Below, piece by piece: positions 7,922-14,224 of a stretch of DNA of 16,380 bases. The stretch's first letter is position 1, and the number at the start of each line of letters is the position of its first letter. Source of the DNA: an uncultured Verrucomicrobiota bacterium (lineage in GTDB: Bacteria > Verrucomicrobiota > Kiritimatiellia > RFP12 > UBA1067); NCBI GenBank assembly GCA_946543025.1, contig CAMNLN010000040.1:1-16380 (forward strand). Direction: 5' to 3'. The notes under the pieces were generated by a model. That model did no database searches. It was not told the origin of the DNA and worked only from the letters and a program-made list of their open reading frames with translations. Both the position numbers and the translations under genes were made by a program.

Positions 7922-9322
7922 ATGAAAATCACGTTCTACGGCGCGGCGCAGACGGTCACGGGGTCCATGCACCTCGTGGAGGCGAACGGCAGGCGCATCC
8001 TGCTTGATTGCGGGCTCTACCAGGGGCACCGCAAGGAGGCGTTCGAGATCAACCGGAACATCCCGTTCGACGCAGCGAAGATCGACGCGGTGATCCTCTC
8101 GCATGCGCACATCGACCACTCGGGCAACCTGCCGCAGCTTGTGCGCCACGGGTTTCGGGGGAGAGTCTACGCCCGTCCGGAGGCGGTAGACCTGTGCGGC
8201 ATACTCCTGCGCGATTCCTGCTTTCTCCAGCAACGCGACCTGCAGTACGTCAACAAGAAGCGCCGCCAGCAGGGCAAGCACCTCTTCGAGCCGCTGTACA
8301 CGGAGGAGGACATCGACGCGCTCATGCCGCTGATGACTCCCGTCCCGCTCTACGCGCCGCGCGAGATCGCCCCCGGCCTCGTTCTCGAGTTCAGCAACGC
8401 GGGGCACATCCTCGGCAGCGCGTGCGTGACGCTCGACGAGATGAAGGGAGCGCATCGCGTCCACCGTCTGCTCTTCTCGGGCGACCTCGGCCAGCCCAAC
8501 CAGCCGATCCTCAAGCACTACGACTATCCGCAGGGAGCGGACGTGCTGCTCATCGAGTCCACCTATGCGGATCGCCTGCATCCGTCGGCCGACGACGTGG
8601 AAGGGCGCCTGAAGGGGTACATCGACGACATCATCCAGCAGAAGTCGAAGCTCATCATTCCCGCGTTCTCCGTGGGACGGACGCAGCAGATCCTCTACTA
8701 CCTCAACCGCCTTCTTGCGGCGGGGCGCATCCGGCAAATTCCCGTGTATATCGACTCGCCGCTCTCGCAGAAGGCGACGGCTATCTACGAGAAGGCGACG
8801 GACTGCTACAACCCGGAGGCAAAAAATCTGCTGCAGGCGGGCGTCAACCCGCTCACGTTCCCGGGGCTTCAGTACGTGGAGACGCCGCAGCAGTCGATGT
8901 CGCTCAACGAGCTGCGCGGACCGATGGTCATCATCGCGGCGAGCGGGATGTGCGAAGGCGGGCGTGTGGTGCATCACCTGAAGGCGTCCGTGGGCGATCC
9001 GCGCAACATCGTCCTCATCGTCGGCTTCCAGGCGGAAGGTACGCTCGGACGTCGGCTCGTGGAGTACCAGGACGAGACGGTGAAGATCCTCGGCGAGGAA
9101 TGTCCGCTCCGTGCGCGCGTACAGACAATCAACGCCCTCTCGGCCCACGCGGACCGGAACGGGCTGATGGACTGGTTCGACGGCGTGGGGAAAACCGTGC
9201 GACGCGCGTTCGCGGTGCACGGCGAGCCCGATCGCGTGGAGCAGATGGTCGCGCTCCTCAAGGAGCATGGCTGCCCCACGGCCGTAGCTCCCGTCAAGGG
9301 CCAGACGTTCGTGATCGACTGA
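7922..9322 (+). CDS. Metallo-beta-lactamase-fold beta-CASP protein, RNase/RNA-processing type
   Basis: This 466-residue cytoplasmic protein combines a metallo-beta-lactamase core with a beta-CASP insert, the architecture of CPSF73-like nucleases and of bacterial YsgS/TTHA0252-type exonucleases. Zinc ligands lie in HAHIDHSG (61-68), H161 (GHILGS) and D188 (FSGDLG). beta-CASP motifs are IESTYADR (211-218, motif A), SAHAD with H408 (motif B) and VHGE with H433 (motif C). YIDSPLSQKAT and SGMCEGGRV are also hallmarks. Together these give a complete active site, so RNA phosphodiesterase activity (endo- or 5'-exo) is likely. The substrate is unknown. It follows galM by 15 nt, with GAGG at 7914-7917 as a close ribosome site. 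The functional link to the sugar gene may be incidental. Confidence 0.92.
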   Translation: MKITFYGAAQTVTGSMHLVEANGRRILLDCGLYQGHRKEAFEINRNIPFDAAKIDAVILSHAHIDHSGNLPQLVRHGFRGRVYARPEAVDLCGILLRDSCFLQQRDLQYVNKKRRQQGKHLFEPLYTEEDIDALMPLMTPVPLYAPREIAPGLVLEFSNAGHILGSACVTLDEMKGAHRVHRLLFSGDLGQPNQPILKHYDYPQGADVLLIESTYADRLHPSADDVEGRLKGYIDDIIQQKSKLIIPAFSVGRTQQILYYLNRLLAAGRIRQIPVYIDSPLSQKATAIYEKATDCYNPEAKNLLQAGVNPLTFPGLQYVETPQQSMSLNELRGPMVIIAASGMCEGGRVVHHLKASVGDPRNIVLIVGFQAEGTLGRRLVEYQDETVKILGEECPLRARVQTINALSAHADRNGLMDWFDGVGKTVRRAFAVHGEPDRVEQMVALLKEHGCPTAVAPVKGQTFVID

Positions 9323-9370
9323 GCGGCTCGGCGCGGGTCGCTCGGTCGAGAAAAAGCGGTGAACCTGCAG

Positions 9371-9389
9371 TTCCCCCAGAAGGGGGGAA
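9371..9389 (+). other. GC-rich inverted repeat overlapping the upstream part of the CE15 promoter
   Basis: TTCCCCC (9371-9377) and GGGGGAA (9383-9389) can form a perfect 7-bp stem with a 5-nt loop. It ends three bases before the extended -10 TG, exactly where a -35 element would sit, and no TTGCGG-like -35 is present at this promoter. It could be an operator, a weak terminator for the preceding gene (only a short TTAT follows, so a poor U tract) or chance. I favour a regulatory site, with low confidence. Confidence 0.35.
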
Positions 9390-9392
9390 TTA

Positions 9393-9401
9393 TGCTATAC
9401 T
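9393..9401 (+). promoter_or_regulatory. Extended -10 promoter, predicted leaderless start of the CE15 esterase
   Basis: TG at 9393-9394 and TATACT at 9396-9401 make the best -10 in the window. AGCGGC (6 nt) separates it from the ATG at 9408, so the predicted start site is the A of the start codon, and there is no Shine-Dalgarno sequence. No clear -35 is seen, and the GC hairpin at 9371-9389 occupies that place. The block GGGGAATTATG (9384-9394) recurs exactly at the GH97 promoter (12177-12187). Confidence 0.7.
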
Positions 9402-9407
9402 AGCGGC

Positions 9408-10478
9408 ATGAAAAAGATTGCATGGATTCTCGCTGCGCTGGCGCTGGCCGCCGGATGCACATGGTTTAGCTGTGCGGCGCGTACGCGCGCCGCATGGGAG
9501 AACGGGGGCCGCGCGGCGGTCCTCAAGTGGTTCGGAGAGAACCAGTTCGGCGTAACGCCGATCGGTCGTCCGGCGGACGAGGTGATCGGCGAGCGGTCCG
9601 TGACCTTCGCGAACGGGACGATCAAAATCGACATCCACGTGTCGCTCCCGGAAGGTGCCTCGGCGGAGCATCCCGTCCCCGTGTTCATCTTCGGCGACCA
9701 TTGCGGAGCGAAGGAAAAGGTGCCGCCGTTCACGAAGTACGACTACGACGGCATCCCCACCAACACGATCACGGGCAGGGGTTACGCGTACGTCCACTGG
9801 AACTTCAATGACGTGTGCCCGAACGCGGCGCGGTACTCGAAGAACCTCGACGACTGGGCCTACGGCATCGTCGCCTACCTCGCGACGGGCGACAAGACGT
9901 CGCGCAACGTGCCGCGAACCGGCACGAGCTGGGGCACGATCGGCGCGTGGGCGTGGGGCTTCAGCCGCGTGATGGACTGGGTGGAGACGCGCCCCGAGCT
10001 GGACGCGAGGCGCGTGGCGGTGATCGGCCACTCGCGCGGCGGCAAGACCGCCCTCTGGGCTGCGGCGCAGGACGAGCGCTTCGCCATGGGCATCTCCAAC
10101 AACTCCGGCTGCGGCGGCGCAAAGCTCAACAACTTCGACTGTCCGAAGAGCGAGCACATCCACCAGATCCTCAACAACTTCCCGAACTGGTTCTGCCAAA
10201 ACTATCGCGCGTGGATCGGGCGCGACGCCGAGATCGCGCACGACTCCGACGACCTCCTGCGGCTCATCGCCCCGCGCATCTGCTACGTGGCCAGCGCGAC
10301 GGAGGACCCGTGGGCCGGCCCGCCTGCCGAAGAGGAGGCCTGGAAACGCGCGCACGACATCTGGAATGCCTACGGCTGCCCCGAGCGCATGGGCTACCAT
10401 ATCCGCGAAGGTCGGCACAAGCTCACCGAGTACGACTGGAACAAGTACATGGACTTCGCTGACAAGTACATGAGGTAG
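9408..10478 (+). CDS. CE15-like esterase (glucuronoyl esterase family), secreted, possible lipoprotein
   Basis: This 356-residue alpha/beta-hydrolase resembles carbohydrate esterase family 15, whose members cleave ester bonds between 4-O-methylglucuronic acid of xylan and lignin alcohols. The catalytic serine is S209 in GHSRGGK (CE15 members have G-x-S-R-x-G), and the histidine is H337 in EGRHKLTE. The typical WGTIGAWAWGFSRVMDW helix (175-191), NNSGCGG (231-237) and FPNWFCQNY (258-266) also match. The acid usually found before the SGCGG segment is not obvious, so E299/D300 in ATEDPWAGP probably serves, as in the alternative bacterial CE15 arrangement. The N-terminus is a signal peptide ending LAAGC with C17, compatible with lipoprotein processing, though the -3 residue is Ala. 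Substrate remains unproven; related acetyl or feruloyl esterase activity cannot be excluded. Confidence 0.82.
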   Translation: MKKIAWILAALALAAGCTWFSCAARTRAAWENGGRAAVLKWFGENQFGVTPIGRPADEVIGERSVTFANGTIKIDIHVSLPEGASAEHPVPVFIFGDHCGAKEKVPPFTKYDYDGIPTNTITGRGYAYVHWNFNDVCPNAARYSKNLDDWAYGIVAYLATGDKTSRNVPRTGTSWGTIGAWAWGFSRVMDWVETRPELDARRVAVIGHSRGGKTALWAAAQDERFAMGISNNSGCGGAKLNNFDCPKSEHIHQILNNFPNWFCQNYRAWIGRDAEIAHDSDDLLRLIAPRICYVASATEDPWAGPPAEEEAWKRAHDIWNAYGCPERMGYHIREGRHKLTEYDWNKYMDFADKYMR

Positions 10479-10520
10479 GTGAAGGGCAAAAGGCGAAGGG
10501 TGAAAGGTGAAGGGTGACGG
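10479..10520 (+). repeat. Degenerate heptamer tandem repeat at the start of the zeta-like kinase gene
   Basis: Starting on the base after the esterase stop, six consecutive 7-mers can be read: GTGAAGG, GCAAAAG, GCGAAGG, GTGAAAG, GTGAAGG, GTGACGG. The consensus is GTGAAGG. The fifth unit supplies the GTG start of the zeta-like gene, and GAAGGG at 10495-10500, within the array, sits 6 nt upstream as its ribosome site. The gene therefore begins inside the repeat. Confidence 0.8.
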
Positions 10521-11088
10521 CCAGCCAGTATGCCATGTGGTCGCCGGGCCGAACGGTTCGGGGAAATCGACCTTCGCCCTTGAATACCTGCCGACATTCG
10601 CGGGGTCGATCGAATACGTGAACCCCGACATGATGGCGAAGGGTTTTTCGCCCGTCGATATCAGCCTCTCCGCGATGAAGGCCGGCCGTCTCACGCTCAT
10701 GCGTATCGCGGAACTGATCGCGTCGGGCGACTCGTTCGGGTTCGAGACGACGCTTTCCGGACGCGGACACCTGAAGCTTCTGGCCGAGGCGAAGGCGTCA
10801 GGCTACGCGATCCACCTCTACTACCTGTGGATGCCGGAGCGGATGATGCTTCCCTCGCGCATCCGCCACCGTGTGCTGGCGGGCGGACACGATGTGCCGA
10901 CGTCCGACGTGCTGCGACGCTACGAGCGGTCGATCGGGAACGTCAAGGATTACGCGACGCTGGCGGACGTGCTGTACGTGTTCGACGCTTCCCGCCTCCA
11001 GCAGGAAATGATCTACAGGCGCAACGGCGGAGAACAGGAAATCGACCCGCGCCGAGTGCCAATCATGCGAAAGACCCTTGGACTATGA
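10507..11088 (+). CDS. Zeta-toxin-like P-loop kinase
   Basis: This 193-residue protein belongs to the zeta-toxin-like P-loop kinases. Characterised zeta/PezT toxins phosphorylate UDP-N-acetylglucosamine at the 3'-OH and block cell-wall synthesis; many chromosomal relatives are untested. Walker A is GPNGSGKST (14-22). D41 in YVNPD and E80 in FGFETTLSGRG match the conserved acidic residues of the family, and RHRVLAGGHDVP (120-131) is the arginine-rich lid segment of this subgroup. The start is the GTG at 10507, inside a heptamer repeat; it places Walker A at the usual distance from the N-terminus, but it is less certain than most here. The next gene overlaps its stop as ATGA. No promoter is visible in the 28-nt gap after the esterase, so it may be read from the esterase promoter. 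Confidence 0.85.
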   Translation: MKGDGQPVCHVVAGPNGSGKSTFALEYLPTFAGSIEYVNPDMMAKGFSPVDISLSAMKAGRLTLMRIAELIASGDSFGFETTLSGRGHLKLLAEAKASGYAIHLYYLWMPERMMLPSRIRHRVLAGGHDVPTSDVLRRYERSIGNVKDYATLADVLYVFDASRLQQEMIYRRNGGEQEIDPRRVPIMRKTLGL

Positions 11089-11447
11089 AGACGACGGACA
11101 AGTTGCCGGAGGACGTGCGCCAGATACAGGAGGCGTCGGACATCGCCACGTGGGACGCCATCGAGGCGTACCGCGACACGGGCGAGATGGTGCCGGTGGC
11201 GCAGGACGGCAAGCTTGCGTTCCTGACGGTGGACGAGGCGTTGCGCTCGCGGTCCGACTACGACCGTCGCAAGAAGGAGACGGCCGCCTGGCGGCTCAAG
11301 AACCTGCGCGACCAGTTCGCCGCCGCCGGCGTGCCGCTGACGCCGGACGTGTGGGATCGCCTGGAAGCAGATCGCCGCCAGGCGCTGGAGGACGATCTTG
11401 CGTGGATACGCGAGGGGAGAAACAAAGGTTTAGGGCAGGACGGCTGA
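11085..11447 (+). CDS. Small protein coupled to the zeta-like kinase, candidate antitoxin/partner
   Basis: I do not recognise this 120-residue protein with certainty. It is highly charged, with no signal peptide or membrane segment. The first half (DIATWDAIEAYRDTGEMVPVAQDGKL..., residues 19-43) resembles, from memory, short proteins that accompany zeta-like ATPases in other genomes and share a helix, an R-x-x-G turn and a V-x-x-DGK-x beta strand. The second half (55-115) is predicted helical, with clusters such as RRKKE and many acidic residues. It starts with ATG overlapping the kinase stop (ATGA), so both proteins should be made in coupled amounts, as in toxin-antitoxin pairs, but here the toxin-like gene comes first. 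A neutralising role is inference only. It could instead be an accessory or DNA-binding protein. Confidence 0.75.
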   Translation: MKTTDKLPEDVRQIQEASDIATWDAIEAYRDTGEMVPVAQDGKLAFLTVDEALRSRSDYDRRKKETAAWRLKNLRDQFAAAGVPLTPDVWDRLEADRRQALEDDLAWIREGRNKGLGQDG

Positions 11448-11448
11448 G

Positions 11449-12084
11449 ATGAGAGGAAAATTCATAACGTTCGAGGGGCCGGAAGGCGGCGGGAAGTCGA
11501 CACAGGTGCAGGCGCTGGCTGACTGGCTGAGGAAGCAGGGAAAGGCGGTTGTCGTGACGCGCGAGCCGGGCGGCACACGCCTCGCCGAGCTGATTCGCGG
11601 CCTTGTGCGCGACGAGATGGACGACCCTCCCGTCACGCGTTGCGAGGTGCTGCTTTTCCTCGCGTCGCGCGCGCAGGTCGTCTCGCAGGTGATCCGCCCC
11701 GCGCTCGCGCGCGGCGACTGGGTGGTGTGCGACCGGTTCGCCGACTCCACGTTCGCCTATCAGGGCTTCGGCCGCGGCATCGACGTGCAGCTCCTGAAAA
11801 ACTTCAACGACTTCGTGACGGAGGGTCTCGTGCCCGACATGACGCTCCTCCTCGACGTGCCGCCGGAGGTAAGCCGCGAACGGCTCGCCGCGCGCCAGGC
11901 CGCCACGGCCGCGACGGGCGACCGCATCGAGACCGCGGGCGAGATGTTCCATCGACGCCTGCGCGAAGGTTTCTTCGAGCTGGCTCACGCGGAGCCGAAA
12001 CGGTTCGTCGTGATCGACGCTACCCAGGCCGTCGAGAAGGTGGCCGCTATCGTTCAAGACGCCGCTCGCCGCTTGTTGGGATGA
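11449..12084 (+). CDS. tmk: Thymidylate kinase
   Basis: This 211-residue cytoplasmic enzyme phosphorylates dTMP to dTDP with ATP, an essential step of dTTP synthesis. Family signatures are the P-loop GPEGGGKST (10-18), VTREPGGT (36-43), the DRF motif with CDRFADSTFAYQGFGRG (94-110, dTMP binding) and LLLDVPPEVSRERL (133-146). The lid region (147-160, RQAATAATGDRIE) follows. The length is typical. The ATG comes 1 nt after the stop of the zeta-partner gene, with no promoter of its own visible nearby. It therefore seems to be co-transcribed and perhaps translationally coupled with the two upstream genes. holB, its frequent neighbour, is not present. Confidence 0.95.
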   Translation: MRGKFITFEGPEGGGKSTQVQALADWLRKQGKAVVVTREPGGTRLAELIRGLVRDEMDDPPVTRCEVLLFLASRAQVVSQVIRPALARGDWVVCDRFADSTFAYQGFGRGIDVQLLKNFNDFVTEGLVPDMTLLLDVPPEVSRERLAARQAATAATGDRIETAGEMFHRRLREGFFELAHAEPKRFVVIDATQAVEKVAAIVQDAARRLLG

Positions 12085-12165
12085 AAACTGTCGGCGCGCG
12101 AGTCGTCGTCTTGCGGCTTCTCGATGCGGCATGACGTTGCCCTTGCGGATCGACGAACCCGCCGA

Positions 12166-12194
12166 TTGAGGGGGACGGGGAATTATGATATCAT
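12166..12194 (+). promoter_or_regulatory. Promoter of the GH97 gene
   Basis: TTGAGG (12166-12171) is followed after exactly 17 nt by an extended -10 with TG at 12186-12187 and TATCAT at 12189-12194. The predicted start site near 12201 leaves a leader of about 26 nt to the ATG at 12227. GGGGAATTATG (12177-12187) is identical to the same block at the CE15 promoter. The remaining sequence between the tmk stop and this promoter (12085-12165) shows no gene or other recognisable element. Confidence 0.65.
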
Positions 12195-12214
12195 GGCCTT
12201 GTTCTGAAAATTCC

Positions 12215-12220
12215 AAGGAG
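12215..12220 (+). promoter_or_regulatory. Ribosome binding site fixing the GH97 start
   Basis: AAGGAG lies 6 nt before the ATG at 12227. An in-frame ATG at 12185 would make the protein 14 residues longer, but it overlaps the predicted -10 element and would spoil the signal peptide. This site therefore decides for 12227. Confidence 0.85.
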
Positions 12221-12226
12221 CGATCC

Positions 12227-14224
12227 ATGAAGAATGTTCTTGCAGCGTGCGTGTGCGTCATGCTGGCGGCGACGCTGGCGGGCGCGGAGACGATCCTGTC
12301 CCCCGACGGACAGGTGGCGGTGACGGTATCCTTGGAGGACGGCCTCGCATGGCAGGTCCAGCGCAAGGGCAAGGAGGTTCTGAAACCGTCTCGCCTCGGC
12401 CTGGCGTTCAAGGGCAAGAAGTCGTTCGGCGCGTTCGAGGTGGCGAAGAAGACCGAGCGCGTGATCGACATGATATGGACGAACCGCCTGTACAAGAAGG
12501 AGGTTATCCTCGACAACGCGAACGAGCTGACGCTCGAGCTGCGCGAGAAGGCCGCGCCGAACCGCCGGCTTGACCTTGTCTTCCGCGCCTATGACGGCGC
12601 GGTGGCGTTTCGCTACGGCATCCCCGCGCAGCCGGGCTTCGAGCTGTTCACGGTGACGCAGGAGCTCACCACCTGGCGCTTCGACGAGGACCCGCTCGCG
12701 TGGCTGACGGTCTACGGCGACTTCAAGACGTCGCAGGAGGAGGCTTTTCTCCGCCGGTCGATCCGCACGGCGGGCAAGGACCAGCTGATCGGCATGCCGG
12801 CGATCATCGAGCTGCCGGGCCAGAAGGTGGCGCTCTGCGAGGCGGACCTCACGGACTGGAGCGGACTCTTCTTCAAGGCCGCTGCCGTCCAGCCGGCCGA
12901 CAGCACCGTATTGGAGGCGGCTCTCGCGCCGATTCCCGATTCGGAGCCGGACTGCGTGATCGCCCGCGCGCCGCACCTCACGCCGTGGCGCGTGATGATC
13001 ATGGGCGACGACGAGCTGGAACTGCTGGCGAACAACGACGTGATCCTCAACCTCAATCCGCCGCCCGAGGGCGGCGAGGCCGCGTTCGACTGGGTGAAGC
13101 CCGGCGCGACAAGCTGGGACTGGTGGACGGACTCCAACAACTCGCTCACAACCGACCTCACGCTGAAGATGGTCGACTTCGCCGCCGAGATGGGCTGGCC
13201 CTACCACACGATCGACGGCGGCTGGTACGGCTACGCGCGCCGTCCGAACCACGGCCCCGGCATCGAGATCTTTCCGCGCAAGGATTTCGACCTCGACCGC
13301 ATCCTCGCGCACGCCAAGGAGAAGGGCGTTGGCATCTGGGTGTGGTGCTACTGGAGCGCGCTGGAGGAGAACGGCGTGGAGAAAGTGTTCTCTGATTTCG
13401 AGCGGCGCGGCATCAAGGGCGTGAAGATCGACTTCATGGACCGCCAAGACCAGTGGATGGTGCGCTGGTACGAGAAGGTTGTTCGTTGCGCGGCCAAGCA
13501 CAAGCTGATGATCAACTTCCACGGCGCGTTCAAGCCCACGGGCATGAACCGCACATGGCCGAACCAGATCACGCGCGAGGGCATCCGCGGCAACGAGATG
13601 AACAAGTTTACGTGCAACGTCTCGCCCACCCACTGCGCGACATTGCCGTTCACGCGGTTCCTGCTGGGCCCGGGCGACTTTACGCCTGGCAGCTTCGGCA
13701 ACCGCCACGCGGCAGAGTTCGTGCCGCAGGGCCGCAGGGGCCACCGCTACGGCGACGAGACCGACCGGCGGAAGATCTGGGCCGAGGAGATCGGCACGCG
13801 CGCCCACGCGCTTGCGCTCTGCGTGGCGTTCGATTCGCCGCTTGCCACGCTCTGCGACTGGCCCGAGCGCTATCGCGGCGCGAAGGGCATCGAGGCCTTG
13901 CGCGCGCTTCCGACGGTCTGGAAGAACACGCTGCCCCTTGCCGGCAAGATCGGCCGCTACTACAGCGTCGTGCGCGAGACGTACGACGGCCGCCTCTATC
14001 TCGCCGTCTTCGGCGTGAAGGGCGCGTCCTTCGAGCTGCCGCTCTACTTCCTGCCCGACGGCACGGAATGGGACGCGACGTTCTACACCGACGGCCCGAA
14101 CGCGGCGAAGGACGCCACCGACCTCGCCGTGACGACGAAAGTCGTCACGAAGGAAAGCAAGGTGGAGGTCGTGGTCGCCCCCGAGGGCGGCGCCGTGGTG
14201 ATCTTCACGAAAAAGCAGAAGTAG
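12227..14224 (+). CDS. Secreted glycoside hydrolase family 97, retaining (alpha-galactosidase-like) type
   Basis: This 665-residue protein carries a signal peptide (1-20, ending AGA) and then the GH97 layout: an N-terminal beta-sandwich (about 22-280), a (beta/alpha)8 barrel (about 290-560) and a C-terminal beta domain. Barrel motifs are GATSWDWWTD, TIDGGWYG, GVKIDFMDRQDQ, MINFHGAFKPTGMNRTWPN and ITREGIRGNE. GH97 has inverting members (SusB-type alpha-glucosidases) and retaining members (for example the Bacteroides alpha-galactosidase BT1871, nucleophile Asp415, acid/base Glu470 as I recall). D402 in KIDFMD and E457 in GNE are 55 residues apart, the same spacing, so I infer a retaining enzyme acting on alpha-galactosides or alpha-glucosides outside the cytoplasm. 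Its end overlaps the convergent inositol-monophosphatase gene by 20 nt. Confidence 0.9.
   Translation: MKNVLAACVCVMLAATLAGAETILSPDGQVAVTVSLEDGLAWQVQRKGKEVLKPSRLGLAFKGKKSFGAFEVAKKTERVIDMIWTNRLYKKEVILDNANELTLELREKAAPNRRLDLVFRAYDGAVAFRYGIPAQPGFELFTVTQELTTWRFDEDPLAWLTVYGDFKTSQEEAFLRRSIRTAGKDQLIGMPAIIELPGQKVALCEADLTDWSGLFFKAAAVQPADSTVLEAALAPIPDSEPDCVIARAPHLTPWRVMIMGDDELELLANNDVILNLNPPPEGGEAAFDWVKPGATSWDWWTDSNNSLTTDLTLKMVDFAAEMGWPYHTIDGGWYGYARRPNHGPGIEIFPRKDFDLDRILAHAKEKGVGIWVWCYWSALEENGVEKVFSDFERRGIKGVKIDFMDRQDQWMVRWYEKVVRCAAKHKLMINFHGAFKPTGMNRTWPNQITREGIRGNEMNKFTCNVSPTHCATLPFTRFLLGPGDFTPGSFGNRHAAEFVPQGRRGHRYGDETDRRKIWAEEIGTRAHALALCVAFDSPLATLCDWPERYRGAKGIEALRALPTVWKNTLPLAGKIGRYYSVVRETYDGRLYLAVFGVKGASFELPLYFLPDGTEWDATFYTDGPNAAKDATDLAVTTKVVTKESKVEVVVAPEGGAVVIFTKKQK

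Noticed and set aside
6806..9268. Very long - strand open frame (820 codons) opposite galM and the beta-CASP gene
   Set aside because: Antisense shadow of two well-identified genes; composition rich in Arg, Val, His and Leu with no domain.
12081..12134. 17-codon open frame (MKTVGARVVV...) overlapping the tmk stop as ATGA
   Set aside because: Although the overlap type matches others in the window, the peptide is very short and no recognisable product or family is seen.
12111..12148. Two further TTGCGG hexamers (12111-12116, 12143-12148) upstream of GH97
   Set aside because: Neither has a TGnTAnnnT at 17-18 nt; they show that the hexamer alone also occurs by chance.
12185..12226. Upstream in-frame ATG for GH97 at 12185
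   Set aside because: It overlaps the predicted -10 element and has no ribosome site; AAGGAG 6 nt before 12227 and the signal peptide starting there are decisive.
12191..13807. - strand open frame of 538 codons opposite the GH97 gene
   Set aside because: Shadow of GH97 in GC-rich DNA; no motif and no promoter of the window's type in front of it.
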